Positions 53,334 to 61,781 of a DNA stretch of 64,000 bases are shown here, in pieces. The first letter of the stretch is position 1; every line of letters starts with the position of its first letter. Origin of the DNA: Emticicia aquatilis (GTDB lineage: Bacteria; Bacteroidota; Bacteroidia; Cytophagales; Spirosomataceae); the NCBI RefSeq assembly GCF_014644295.1, contig NZ_BMKK01000006.1:248001-312000 (forward strand). The letters are read 5' to 3'. The notes beneath the pieces are model-generated. The model did no database searches and was not told the DNA's origin. It was given only the letters and a program-made list of their open reading frames with translations. A program made the translations under genes and the position numbers.

Positions 53334-53371
53334 CTTTTCGTTGCCTGAGCGGAGTCGAAGGCAACGAAAAG
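53334..53371. repeat. GAGCGGAGTCGAAGG hairpin repeat
   Basis: CTTTTCGTTGCCT (53334-53346) and AGGCAACGAAAAG (53359-53371) are perfect 13-base arms around the core GAGCGGAGTCGA. The core CTGAGCGGAGTCGAAGG is a widely dispersed intergenic repeat in unrelated bacteria. It lies just after the argC stop and may act as its terminator. Confidence 0.85.
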
Positions 53372-53382
53372 GAAAAAACTTA

Positions 53383-54351
53383 TCAAAACCCAACCGACTT
53401 CAATTTCAATCCAGTTGTTTCTTCTAAGCTAAAAACAAGGTTTAAATTTTGTACAGCTTGACCAGACGCTCCTTTGGTTAGGTTATCTATGATACTCGTA
53501 ATCAATAAGTTATCATCATGTTTTTCGAGATGCAAAATACACTTATTTGTATTTACAACCTGCTTTAAATCTATTTCGGCAGCTTCGCTCAAATGCGTAA
53601 ACGGGTGCGAAGCATAATAGTTTTTGTATAATTCTTTGGCTTCTTCTATTGTACCAGCAAATTTGGTATAAACATTCGCCATGATGCCTCGACTGAAGTT
53701 TCCACGATAAGGAATAAAGTTTACAGCTTTGCCAAAAGCAGGTTGCAAAGTTTTGAGGCTTTGATTGATTTCTTTCAGGTGTTGGTGCGTAAAAGCCTTA
53801 TAGATAGAGATATTATTGTTTCTCCAACTAAAATGCGTAGTTGCCGAAAGCGATTGTCCTGCTCCTGTGCTACCCGTTACGGCACTTACATGTACGTCTT
53901 CATTCAATAATCCTGCATTGGCCAAAGGCAATAAAGCCAGCTCAATACTTGTAGCAAAACAACCCGGATTCGCAATTTTGGTAGCTGTTTTTATCAAATC
54001 TCTCTGTAATTCGGGCAAACCATAGACAAAACCATTACTTTGGTCACGGAAGTCGGTGCTTAGGTCAATGATTTTGAGGCTTTCGGGAATGATATTTTCT
54101 ACCAAAAACTTTTTCGACTCGTTGTGGCCCGAACATAGGAAAATAGCTTGAACTTCGTCGAAAGGCATTTGGTCAGTAAAAAGCAAGTCGGTTTCGCCTA
54201 TCAAATCTGTATGCGTTGAATAAACAGGTTTTCCTGCTTGGCTTTTCGAATTAACGAAACTAATATTTACCTGTGGGTGATTGAGCAAAATACGGAGCAA
54301 TTCGCCACCTGTGTAGCCAGCCCCACCAATGATACCGATGTTTATTTTCAT
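53383..54351 (-). CDS. argC: N-acetyl-gamma-glutamyl-phosphate reductase
   Basis: A 322-residue enzyme of arginine synthesis reducing N-acetylglutamyl phosphate to the semialdehyde. The NADP fold starts GIIGGAGYTGGELLRIL, the catalytic cysteine is C131 in IANPGCFATS, and the segment HQHLKEINQSL with the later RGIMANVYTKF matches the family. Some lineages of Bacteroidota use N-succinyl intermediates instead of N-acetyl; the substrate cannot be decided from this gene alone. Other arg genes are not adjacent, which is unusual because argC often starts an arg operon. Confidence 0.93.
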   Translation of the reverse strand: MKINIGIIGGAGYTGGELLRILLNHPQVNISFVNSKSQAGKPVYSTHTDLIGETDLLFTDQMPFDEVQAIFLCSGHNESKKFLVENIIPESLKIIDLSTDFRDQSNGFVYGLPELQRDLIKTATKIANPGCFATSIELALLPLANAGLLNEDVHVSAVTGSTGAGQSLSATTHFSWRNNNISIYKAFTHQHLKEINQSLKTLQPAFGKAVNFIPYRGNFSRGIMANVYTKFAGTIEEAKELYKNYYASHPFTHLSEAAEIDLKQVVNTNKCILHLEKHDDNLLITSIIDNLTKGASGQAVQNLNLVFSLEETTGLKLKSVGF

Positions 54352-54563
54352 TTGGAAAAAGTTCTCTACACCAAAGCGGAAATCGAGAACGTTAGAGATT
54401 TACAAAAAATATGATGTTTGGTACTTAAAAAAGAGTCGTAAAAACAAGGTTTAAATAATATCGTCTATTACCACTAACAACATTTTTAAACAATCTGTCA
54501 CAAAATTACGCAACCTCTCAGAGAAAACTCATATTTTTGAGGAAATTTCAAACCCAATTATAA

Positions 54564-55415
54564 ATGACTCTTTTAGAAATTCCTTGGAACGTCAATCCGA
54601 TTATAGCAAAACTTGGTAGTTTTGAATTACGCTGGTATGGACTTTTGTTTGCTTCGGGCTTTTTGTTGGGCTACCAAATTATGCTCAATGTTTTCAGAAA
54701 AGAAGGCAAATCCGAAAAAGACCTTGATACACTTCTATTTGTAATGATAGTAGCTACCGTCATTGGAGCGAGATTTGGACATTATTTTTTCTATGAATTC
54801 GATGATTTTCTGAAAAACCCAGGAACATTCCTGATAGATATGATTACGCCACCTTATCAAGGTTTGGCAAGTCACGGTGCTTTGGTCGGAATCGTAACAG
54901 CTTTGATTCTCTACGCTCGCAGCCACAAAGACCAACCTTTCTTATGGGTGGCCGACCGTGTAGTGATTACGGTAGCCTTAGCGGGTTTCTTCATTCGTAT
55001 GGGAAATCTAATGAACCACGAGATTGTGGGCAAAGAAAGTAATCTGCCGTGGGCGTTCAGATTTAATCTTTTCAGTATGTCGCCCGACGGAAACCTTGTA
55101 ATGACACCCGAAGGGTTTGCTCGCCACCCAGCACAATTATACGAAGCTCTTTCTTGTTTAGTGCTTTTCGGTGTTTTGTTTTTCCTTTGGAATAAATATA
55201 AAGTACAAACTCCTCGTGGATTATTGCTCGGAATCTTCTTGATTTGGTGCTTTGGACTAAGATTCTGTTATGAATTCTTGAAAGAAAACCAAGAGGCATT
55301 TGAAGATAAAATGGCATTGAACATGGGGCAAATCTTGAGTATTCCTGCCGTATTGCTCGGCATAGGTGTTTTGATTTATACTTTTACGAAAGGAAAGAAT
55401 AAGGAGATTGTGTAA
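54564..55415 (+). CDS. lgt: Prolipoprotein diacylglyceryl transferase
   Basis: A 283-residue polytopic membrane enzyme that adds diacylglycerol to the lipobox cysteine, needed for the SusD and DUF4397 lipoproteins in this window. Key motifs are FELRWYGLLFASGF, PPYQGLASHGALVGIVTA, IRMGNLMNHEIVGKESNLPWAFRF (the Lgt signature) and RHPAQLYEAL. Seven membrane segments are expected. A TATTTTTG box at 54532-54539 is a possible -7 element but no partner box was found. Two hairpins follow the gene. Confidence 0.96.
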   Translation: MTLLEIPWNVNPIIAKLGSFELRWYGLLFASGFLLGYQIMLNVFRKEGKSEKDLDTLLFVMIVATVIGARFGHYFFYEFDDFLKNPGTFLIDMITPPYQGLASHGALVGIVTALILYARSHKDQPFLWVADRVVITVALAGFFIRMGNLMNHEIVGKESNLPWAFRFNLFSMSPDGNLVMTPEGFARHPAQLYEALSCLVLFGVLFFLWNKYKVQTPRGLLLGIFLIWCFGLRFCYEFLKENQEAFEDKMALNMGQILSIPAVLLGIGVLIYTFTKGKNKEIV

Positions 55416-55418
55416 AAC

Positions 55419-55451
55419 ATTTGTGGCACATCTCAAAGATTTGCCACAAAT
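55419..55451 (+). other. Hairpin directly after lgt
   Basis: ATTTGTGGCA (55419-55428) pairs perfectly with TGCCACAAAT (55442-55451), four bases after the lgt stop. The ATTTGTGG core also appears in the inverted repeat before mutS2, so it may be another repeat family. Confidence 0.6.
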
Positions 55452-55472
55452 TATCTCGCAATGAACAAATAA

Positions 55473-55509
55473 AAAAGCGGCTCGATTTTCAGAAAATCGA
55501 GCCGCTTTT
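55473..55509. terminator. Bidirectional terminator between lgt and the MerR/B12 gene
   Basis: AAAAGCGGCTCGATTTT (55473-55489) pairs perfectly with AAAATCGAGCCGCTTTT (55493-55509), 17 bases. Confidence 0.95.
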
Positions 55510-55580
55510 GTTATAACATTATTATTGAATATGCTTTACTTCACTGTTGACTGCCGACTATAGACTGTGGGCGATTATTA

Positions 55581-56459
55581 TCAGCCTTCGGCAAATTCCA
55601 TTAATTGTCTTACGTTATTTACTACCTCGGCATTTTTCGGTAAATCAAGACCTTGTGCTATTACTTGGTAGCCAGTAAGCAAAATCTTTACATCAGGGAA
55701 ACTATCGCCAAGTTTATTGACATATTGCTGTATTTCATCTTGCCCAGGTGTTGAAGTAATGACAGTAAATAAACAATCGGGCTTGTGGTGTTGACAAATA
55801 AACTGTAACTCCGAAAATGGCATACTTTGTCCTAAATAAATCACCTTGTTATGTCTTGCTCGTAAGATAAAATTAGCAAACAAGAGCGGTATTTCGTGAA
55901 ATTCGCCTTCGGGTGTATAGAGAATGTATTTCTTAGAATCGGCGTTCGGCTTGATGATTTGTCCATCAATCGCAACAATGATTTTTTGTCGAATCAAATT
56001 GGTGATGAAATGCTCCTGTGCTGGGCCTATTGAGCCTGTTACCCAAAGCGTACCGATTCTACTCAAGAACGGATAGATAATATTTATCATCGTATTCTCG
56101 AAGCCAAACTGAAGAATATTGGTTGACATGATTTTCTCGAAGCGTTCTTCGTCAATGTCAATCATCGCAATCGTGAGAGCATGAATCTGGTCGGGGTAAT
56201 TGAGTTGTTTATCAGAAATGGCCAAAACCTCTTTTGATAATTCCTCTAAACTCAATTTCGCAATCTCTGAGATTTTGTAATCGTGGTCTTTGAGTAACGC
56301 AATGTTCAGAACCAGTTTCAAATCATTATCATCATAAGTACGGATATTGGTATCTGTTCTTTTGGGATTGATAATGTTGTATCGCTGTTCCCAAATCCGC
56401 AAGGTATGGGCCTTGATACCAGATAGTTGTTCTAAATCTTTAATCGAATAATTACTCAT
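55581..56459 (-). CDS. MerR-type regulator with B12-binding domain (CarH/CarA/LitR-like)
   Basis: A 292-residue regulator. Residues 1-70 are a MerR helix-turn-helix (SIKDLEQLSGIKAHTLRIWEQRY). A four-helix cap (about 90-165) contains W139 followed after nine residues by E149-H150, the Wx9EH signature that holds the adenosyl group in CarH. The Rossmann-like domain (about 176-290) has E186-F-H188-E-I-P, matching the cobalamin lower-ligand motif E/D-x-H-x-x-G with proline in place of glycine. CarH proteins repress carotenoid or photolyase genes in the dark and release DNA on light. No such genes are near, so targets are elsewhere. Photosensing is inference. Confidence 0.85.
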   Translation of the reverse strand: MSNYSIKDLEQLSGIKAHTLRIWEQRYNIINPKRTDTNIRTYDDNDLKLVLNIALLKDHDYKISEIAKLSLEELSKEVLAISDKQLNYPDQIHALTIAMIDIDEERFEKIMSTNILQFGFENTMINIIYPFLSRIGTLWVTGSIGPAQEHFITNLIRQKIIVAIDGQIIKPNADSKKYILYTPEGEFHEIPLLFANFILRARHNKVIYLGQSMPFSELQFICQHHKPDCLFTVITSTPGQDEIQQYVNKLGDSFPDVKILLTGYQVIAQGLDLPKNAEVVNNVRQLMEFAEG

Positions 56460-56685
56460 TTCTTTACTTTATTGAAAAGTTAGTTTAGCTCCACATTCAA
56501 AATTCTGTACAATGTTTTCTCAGATTCGAGATATACAAAGCACTTTCGGGCTTTTCAGATATAAATCAAAGTATAAGGATAACCGAATGTTTGTATTTAT
56601 GTTTTAGAAAAAGTGTTTTTTTTTCAAAATTATGATAAATATCTTATTTTCAGGCAATTATAAACAAAAATTTGGCATTTACTTA

Positions 56686-56721
56686 TAAAAAAAGCCAGTT
56701 TTGAACATTCAAAACTGGCTT
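56686..56721 (-). terminator. Rho-independent terminator after pdhA
   Basis: AAGCCAGTTTTG (56692-56703) pairs perfectly with CAAAACTGGCTT (56710-56721); on the minus strand a run of seven T follows. The rest of the gap 56460-56691 shows nothing certain. Confidence 0.92.
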
Positions 56722-56744
56722 CTAAATATTATTTGAGAATACGA

Positions 56745-57761
56745 TTACTCTCTCAAGAAAGGATATTCTGCATCAACGTAAACATCTTCAAACGCTTCTT
56801 CTGGCTGAGGGAATGGTGATTCTTCGGCAAACTTCACCGACTCTTCAACAATCGCTTTTACCTTTGCATCAACTTCTTCTAATTCTGCTTCGGTAGCCAC
56901 GCCGTTTTTTAGGATACGGTCTTTAACCATTTCGAGTGGGTCACGGCTTTTCCATTCTTCAACTTCTTCTTTCGTACGGTATTTCTGTGGGTCAGACATT
57001 GAGTGACCACGGAAACGATAGGTTTTGAACTCTAAGAAAGTTGGGCCTTCGCCTGCTCTTGCACGTTCGGCTGCACGCTTAACAGCCTCGTGTACCATTT
57101 CTACATCCATCGCATCAACCGGCTCTGATGGCATATCATACGCTTCTCCGATTGTGTAAAGCTCACGTACGTTTGAAGTACGCTCAACCGAAGTACCCAT
57201 AGCATAACCGTTGTTTTCTACCACAAAGATTACTGGCAATTTCCATGTCATGGCCATATTGAATGCTTCGTGTAATGCACCTTGACGCACTGCACCATCA
57301 CCAAAATAACACATACATAGGTTTTGAGTACCTTTATATTTTTCAGCAAACGCAATACCCGCACCCAAAGGAATTTGAGCACCAACGATACCGTGTCCAC
57401 CAATAAAATTAACGTCTTTATCAAAAATGTGCATCGAGCCACCTTTACCTTTGGTTGTACCCGTAACTTTTCCGTAAAGTTCTGCCATGATACGCTTAGG
57501 GTCAGTACCGAGTGCCAACGGATGTCCGTGGTCACGGTAAGCTGTAATCCATTTATCATCTTTAGTTAATGCCGAAACCGCTCCCGAAGAACAAGCCTCT
57601 TGTCCTATATATAAATGGCAAAAACCACGTATCTTTTGCTGACCATATAATTGCCCTGCTTTTTCCTCAAATTTTCTCTGAAGGTACATTGATTCGTACC
57701 AATACATATAAGTCTCTTTACTGTATTTAACCTTTGGGGCTTTTTCTTTAGTAGATGCCAT
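56745..57761 (-). CDS. pdhA: Pyruvate dehydrogenase E1 component, alpha subunit
   Basis: A 338-residue thiamine-diphosphate enzyme subunit. The TPP motif runs from CYFGDGAVRQGALHEAFNMA to VVENNGYAMGTS, and GQEACSSGAVSAL, YRDHGHPLALG and FRGHSMSDPQKYRT (the phosphorylation-loop region of E1 alpha) fit PdhA. With E1 beta it decarboxylates pyruvate and acetylates the lipoyl group of E2. The beta and E2 genes are not adjacent here. It has a near-ideal Bacteroidota promoter 50 bases upstream and its own terminator, so it is monocistronic. Confidence 0.95.
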   Translation of the reverse strand: MASTKEKAPKVKYSKETYMYWYESMYLQRKFEEKAGQLYGQQKIRGFCHLYIGQEACSSGAVSALTKDDKWITAYRDHGHPLALGTDPKRIMAELYGKVTGTTKGKGGSMHIFDKDVNFIGGHGIVGAQIPLGAGIAFAEKYKGTQNLCMCYFGDGAVRQGALHEAFNMAMTWKLPVIFVVENNGYAMGTSVERTSNVRELYTIGEAYDMPSEPVDAMDVEMVHEAVKRAAERARAGEGPTFLEFKTYRFRGHSMSDPQKYRTKEEVEEWKSRDPLEMVKDRILKNGVATEAELEEVDAKVKAIVEESVKFAEESPFPQPEEAFEDVYVDAEYPFLRE

Positions 57762-57811
57762 TTTGACTTCTTGAATCTTTTATGGTGAATGTAAATCGCT
57801 TAGAATTAGTG

Positions 57812-57842
57812 CAAATTTAGGAATAAAAACATTACACTCAAA
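57812..57842 (-). promoter_or_regulatory. pdhA promoter (TTTG-N19-TAAATTTG)
   Basis: On the minus strand TTTG (plus 57839-57842), 19 bases, then TAAATTTG (plus 57812-57819). Both elements and spacing agree with the Bacteroidota housekeeping consensus. Expected transcript start about 45 bases before the ATG at 57761. Confidence 0.8.
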
Positions 57843-57953
57843 CATTTCGAGTGGCTTGTTATTGCGATATTGGCAGTAAAGTATCGGTTTATGGTAAAAA
57901 CGTTTAATATCCTGATTATTCCTCCACGACGAACAGAATATTCACTCCATAAA

Positions 57954-57984
57954 AAAACCTACTTGCTTTTCAACAAATAGGTTT
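57954..57984 (-). terminator. Rho-independent terminator after rpsJ
   Basis: On the minus strand AAACCTA (plus 57978-57984) pairs with TAGGTTT (plus 57955-57961), with inner TTG/CAA, followed by a T run. Confidence 0.85.
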
Positions 57985-58006
57985 CTTATAGTACGTTTTA
58001 TCAAAA

Positions 58007-58312
58007 CTACACTTTGATTTCAACATCAACACCACTTGGAAGCTCCAATTTCATCAAGGCATCTACTGTTTTCGGGCTTGCCGAGTAGATGTCAATAAGA
58101 CGCTTGTAAGTACACAATTGGAATTGTTCACGTGCTTTTTTGTTAACGTGAGGTGATTTCAAAACTGTGAAGATTTCTTTACGAGTTGGCAACGGAATTG
58201 GACCACTAACAACTGCACCTGTAGATTTTACAGCTTTCACAATTCTTTCAGCCGATTTGTCCACTAAATTGTGGTCAAATGACTTCAATTTGATTCTGAT
58301 TTTTTGTGACAT
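58007..58312 (-). CDS. rpsJ: 30S ribosomal protein S10
   Basis: A 101-residue S10 starting at ATG 58312 ([20 protein letters not shown]); an upstream in-frame start at 58375 would translate the leader hairpins and is rejected. Conserved parts are [37 protein letters not shown] and the C-terminal [12 protein letters not shown]10 is part of the 30S head and of the NusB-NusE antitermination complex. It normally starts the S10 operon or follows fusA; here it stands alone between pdhA and nadB with its own promoter, a two-hairpin leader and a terminator. Confidence 0.97.
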   Translation of the reverse strand: MSQKIRIKLKSFDHNLVDKSAERIVKAVKSTGAVVSGPIPLPTRKEIFTVLKSPHVNKKAREQFQLCTYKRLIDIYSASPKTVDALMKLELPSGVDVEIKV

Positions 58313-58340
58313 TGGTTCAAATTTTTTAGAGTGATAAAAA

Positions 58341-58394
58341 CTCTGTCGAAAGAACCATTCGCTTCGACAAAGCAACTTGATACTTTTCAGTATC
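58341..58394 (-). promoter_or_regulatory. Structured rpsJ leader with two hairpins
   Basis: On the minus strand GATACT-GAAA-AGTATC (plus 58379-58394), a 6-base stem with a GAAA tetraloop, begins about where transcription should start. A second hairpin, CTTTGTCGAA / TTCGACAGAG (plus 58363-58372 and 58341-58350), follows. It leaves about 28 bases to the ATG. It may mediate autoregulation by a ribosomal protein; this is inference. Confidence 0.6.
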
Positions 58395-58400
58395 GGGGTG

Positions 58401-58431
58401 CAAAATTAGATAAAATATTTATTATTTGCAA
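58401..58431 (-). promoter_or_regulatory. rpsJ promoter (TTG-N20-TAATTTTG)
   Basis: On the minus strand TTG (plus 58429-58431), 20 bases, TAATTTTG (plus 58401-58408). It starts seven bases after the nadB stop codon, so rpsJ is transcribed independently. Confidence 0.75.
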
Positions 58432-58437
58432 TTTTCT

Positions 58438-60027
58438 TTATAAAACCGAGTTTTCTGGCTTTCCGCCTAACTTATAAGGGTAATCGGTTGTATAATGAAG
58501 CCCACGACTTTCTTTACGCTTCATGGCACATTTGATTACGAGCTCGGCACACTGCACTAAATTACGCAATTCACAGAGTTTCATCGAAAGCTTTGTTTTT
58601 TTGTAAAACTCTTCGGTTTCTTCTTTGATAAGTTTTAGGCGTCGCATGGCACGCTCCAAACGAAAATCTGAGCGAACGATTCCGACGTAATCGGCCATCA
58701 TTCTTTGTAATTCTCTGAGATTATGCGTCACCAAAATTTCTTCGTTCGATTGTTCTGTTCCGAATTCATTCCAGTCTGGTACGTTTTCTTGGAAAGTCAG
58801 ATTATCAAAGTCGTCGAGGGCATCCTGGGCAATTCTGTGGCCGAAAACGGCCGCTTCGAGCAATGAGTTAGATGCCAAACGATTTGCTCCGTGTAATCCC
58901 GTTGACGAACATTCGCCACAGGCAAATAAGCGATTGATGGTTGAACGCCCCATTTCATCGACCAAAATTCCGCCGCACAAATAATGGGCGGCAGGAACAA
59001 CTGGAATCTGGTCTTTAGTAATATCAAGCCCGATACTCAGACATTTCTCATAAATATTAGGAAAATGTTGAAGTATCAGTTCTTTTGGTTTGAACGAAAT
59101 ATCAAGATAAACGTGGTCTTCACCAGTTTTTTTCATCTCGGCATCTATCGAACGAGCAACAATATCACGTGGAGCAAGTGAGCCTCGTGGGTCGTAGCCG
59201 TGCATAAATTCTTCACCTTTTTTATTTTTCAAAACTCCACCTTCACCACGAACGGCTTCGGTAATCAAGAAACTTGGGTATTCGCCAGGATTGTAGAGCG
59301 ATGTTGGGTGAAACTGAATCATTTCCATGTCTCGCACTCGCCCTTTTGCACGATAAACCATTGCAATGCCATCGCCTGTGGCAATAACAGGATTGGTTGT
59401 TGCCGAATAAATATGCCCCGCACCGCCCGTTGCCATCACGGTCATTTTCGATAAAATCGTTTCGACTTCGCCCGACTGCAAGTTTAAGGCATAAACGCCG
59501 TAACAAGTTACGTCGTTGGTTTCACGGTTTACTTCAATGCCCAAATGGTGCTGCGTGATTAGCTCAACAGCATAATAATGCGTCAGGATTTCGATATTTG
59601 GGTTTTTACTGACTTCTTCGAGCAATGCACGTTCGATTTCTTTACCCGTGATATCTTTATAGTGCAGAATTCGTTTTTCCGAATGCCCACCTTCACGAGT
59701 GAGGTCATACTCTCCATCGTGTTTATCGAAATTTGTGCCATACTCGATTAATTCTTGAATACGGTCTGGGCCTTCTTTCACAACAATTTCTACGATTTTT
59801 CGGTCGCAAAGTCCATCGCCTGCAATGAGCGTATCGCTGATGTGTTTTTCAAAAGAATCGGTGTCGGGGTCAAAAACGGCAGCAATTCCGCCTTGTGCAT
59901 ATTTGGTATTGGTTTCGTCGGCATTTACTTTTGTCAGAACCAAAACTTTACCTTTTGTTGAGGCTTTCAATGCGAAACTCAAACCCGCAATGCCCGAACC
60001 TATAACTAAAAAATCTACTTTTTGCAT
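58438..60027 (-). CDS. nadB: L-aspartate oxidase
   Basis: A 529-residue FAD enzyme converting aspartate to iminoaspartate, the first step of NAD synthesis. The FAD fold is VIGSGIAGLSFALKAS (residues about 6-21), followed by NTKYAQGGIAAVFDPD, REGGHSEKRILHYKD, MATGGAGHIYSATTNP, MIQFHPTSLY and GECSSTGLHGANRLASNSLLE, all typical of NadB rather than succinate dehydrogenase. Length is normal. nadA and nadC are not adjacent. The start ATG at 60027 is nine bases from the third copy of the border repeat. Confidence 0.96.
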   Translation of the reverse strand: MQKVDFLVIGSGIAGLSFALKASTKGKVLVLTKVNADETNTKYAQGGIAAVFDPDTDSFEKHISDTLIAGDGLCDRKIVEIVVKEGPDRIQELIEYGTNFDKHDGEYDLTREGGHSEKRILHYKDITGKEIERALLEEVSKNPNIEILTHYYAVELITQHHLGIEVNRETNDVTCYGVYALNLQSGEVETILSKMTVMATGGAGHIYSATTNPVIATGDGIAMVYRAKGRVRDMEMIQFHPTSLYNPGEYPSFLITEAVRGEGGVLKNKKGEEFMHGYDPRGSLAPRDIVARSIDAEMKKTGEDHVYLDISFKPKELILQHFPNIYEKCLSIGLDITKDQIPVVPAAHYLCGGILVDEMGRSTINRLFACGECSSTGLHGANRLASNSLLEAAVFGHRIAQDALDDFDNLTFQENVPDWNEFGTEQSNEEILVTHNLRELQRMMADYVGIVRSDFRLERAMRRLKLIKEETEEFYKKTKLSMKLCELRNLVQCAELVIKCAMKRKESRGLHYTTDYPYKLGGKPENSVL

Positions 60028-60035
60028 GATAAAAT

Positions 60036-60077
60036 CAATGAGTGAAGCGGAACGCCGCCCGTTTGGATTGAGTGAAT
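60036..60077. repeat. Palindromic border element, copy 3
   Basis: AATGAGTGAAGCGG, loop AACG, CCGCCCGTTTGGATTGAGTGAATG reproduces the hairpin part of copy 1 with the stem GCGG/CCGC (60047-60050 and 60055-60058) and a new loop. It lies in front of nadB. Confidence 0.8.
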
Positions 60078-60143
60078 GTTGTGAATATTTCTTATATCAA
60101 AGTTAATAGTAAAACATTCATTTTACATTTTTAATTCTTAAAT

Positions 60144-60153
60144 CGCCCGGGCG
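60144..60153. repeat. GC-only palindrome CGCCCGGGCG
   Basis: A perfect 10-base palindrome in otherwise AT-rich DNA between nadB and glpK, followed by ACCCCGTCC. Probably part of a dispersed intergenic repeat; no other copy in this window. Confidence 0.5.
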
Positions 60154-60174
60154 ACCCCGTCCTAATTGCAAAAT

Positions 60175-61671
60175 CTACTTCTCCCAATCAAACGAACGCT
60201 TGATTGCTTTCTTCCAACCTGTATATAATTTCTTGCGTTCGGCGGCTTTCATTTTTGGTTTCCATGTTTTGTCTTTGCCCCAATTTTGTAGCAAATCATC
60301 TAAATTTGCCCAAAAACCAACAGCCAAACCTGCGGCATAAGCAGCACCCAATGCGGTGGTTTCAATCATTTTCGGGCGAATAACTGGCACTTTGAGCATA
60401 TCCGACTGGAATTGCATCAATAATTCGTTCACGACCATTCCGCCATCAACTCTGAGTGAAGAAACTTCGATTCCCGAATCTTTTTCCATTGCTTCCAAAA
60501 CATCTCTTGTTTGATAAGCAGTTGCTTCCAAAACTGCACGAGCGATATGACCTTTGTTTACATAGCGAGTTAGCCCAGCAATTACACCACGAGCCGACGA
60601 TTTCCAATAGGGTGCATAAAGCCCCGAAAAGGCTGGAACGAAATATGCCCCGCCGTTATCTTCAACGGTTTTAGCCAAAGCTTCTACATCCGTACTTTTT
60701 TCAATCATTCCCATGTTATCACGCAGCCATTGCACTAATGCTCCAGCAATCGCTACCGAGCCTTCGAGTGCGTAGTGAACTGGTTGATTTTCAAACTGAT
60801 AGGCTACCGTTGTGAGTAAGCCCGCTTTCGATGGAACGATTTCTGTGCCTGTATTCATCAACATAAAACAACCCGTTCCGTAAGTGTTTTTTGCTTCGCC
60901 AGGTTGGTAACAAGTTTGTCCGACGAGGGCCGCTTGTTGGTCGCCTAAGATTCCTGCCAATGGCACACCTTGCATCGTTTCCGACTGGATGTGTCCATAA
61001 ACTTTGCTACTTGGCTCAATTTTGGGCAACATTTGTAGTGGAATATTCATGATTGCGGCCAATTCGGCATCCCACTGAACGGTTTCGAGGTTCATTAGTT
61101 GCGTACGGCTGGCGTTCGTAACATCAGTAATGTGCAAACCTCCTTTTGTGCCACCCGTAAGATGCCACATCAAGAACGTATCCATATTTCCGAAAATTGC
61201 TTCGCCTTTTTCGGCATCTTCACGTACACCTGCTACGTTATCAAGAATCCATTTGATTTTTAAACCACTGAAATACGTTGCCAAGGGCAAACCCGTGCGG
61301 TCTTGAAAAAATTGTGAACCGTGACTTTTAGTGAGAGCGTTCACGGTTTCGCCCACACGAGTATCTTGCCAAACGATGGCATTGTAGTAGGCTTTTCCTG
61401 TGAGCTTATTCCAAACTACGGCGGTTTCTCGTTGGTTAGTAATACCGCAAGCAGCAATGTCTTCGAGCTTAATATTTTTACTAATTCGGGCTTTGGCTAT
61501 TACTTCGAGCGTGTTTTTCCAGATTTCTTCTGAGTTATGCTCAACCCAACCTGGTTTTGGGTAAATCTGCTCGTGTTCTTTTTGTCCAACCGAGACTATA
61601 TTCCCTTTCTTATCAAAAATTATGCAGCGAGTGCTGGTGGTGCCTTGGTCGATTGATGCTACGTATTTCAT
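60175..61671 (-). CDS. glpK: Glycerol kinase
   Basis: A 498-residue FGGY kinase making glycerol-3-phosphate. Unlike the gluconokinases it has the GlpK N-terminus [18 protein letters not shown], the substrate motif [41 protein letters not shown] and [17 protein letters not shown]. All catalytic motifs are intact. glpF and glpD are not adjacent. A TATATTTG box at 61721-61728 on the minus strand is a probable -7 element with a leader of about 43 bases. Confidence 0.97.
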   Translation of the reverse strand: MKYVASIDQGTTSTRCIIFDKKGNIVSVGQKEHEQIYPKPGWVEHNSEEIWKNTLEVIAKARISKNIKLEDIAACGITNQRETAVVWNKLTGKAYYNAIVWQDTRVGETVNALTKSHGSQFFQDRTGLPLATYFSGLKIKWILDNVAGVREDAEKGEAIFGNMDTFLMWHLTGGTKGGLHITDVTNASRTQLMNLETVQWDAELAAIMNIPLQMLPKIEPSSKVYGHIQSETMQGVPLAGILGDQQAALVGQTCYQPGEAKNTYGTGCFMLMNTGTEIVPSKAGLLTTVAYQFENQPVHYALEGSVAIAGALVQWLRDNMGMIEKSTDVEALAKTVEDNGGAYFVPAFSGLYAPYWKSSARGVIAGLTRYVNKGHIARAVLEATAYQTRDVLEAMEKDSGIEVSSLRVDGGMVVNELLMQFQSDMLKVPVIRPKMIETTALGAAYAAGLAVGFWANLDDLLQNWGKDKTWKPKMKAAERKKLYTGWKKAIKRSFDWEK

Positions 61672-61720
61672 AGATTGGTTTTGTTGAATAGGTATGTTTT
61701 ATAGCGTTGAATTTGTTGGT

Positions 61721-61728
61721 CAAATATA
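61721..61728 (-). promoter_or_regulatory. Candidate -7 box for glpK
   Basis: Minus-strand TATATTTG agrees with TAnnTTTG, 50 bases before the start. No TTTG at the expected distance; the region there is taken by the rsmB-like terminator. Confidence 0.45.
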
Positions 61729-61745
61729 GGAATAAACTCGGTACA

Positions 61746-61771
61746 GAAAAAAGACAGGTTTTCAACCTGTC
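61746..61771 (-). terminator. Terminator of the rsmB-like gene
   Basis: GACAGGTT (61753-61760) pairs perfectly with AACCTGTC (61764-61771); the minus strand continues with TTTTTT. The GACAGGTT-AACCTGTC core resembles a dispersed repeat. Confidence 0.85.
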
Positions 61772-61781
61772 CTACAAAAAT

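Noticed and set aside
55581-56459. Ordinary MerR metal sensor
   Set aside because: No metal-binding cysteines; the C-terminal domains carry cobalamin motifs instead.
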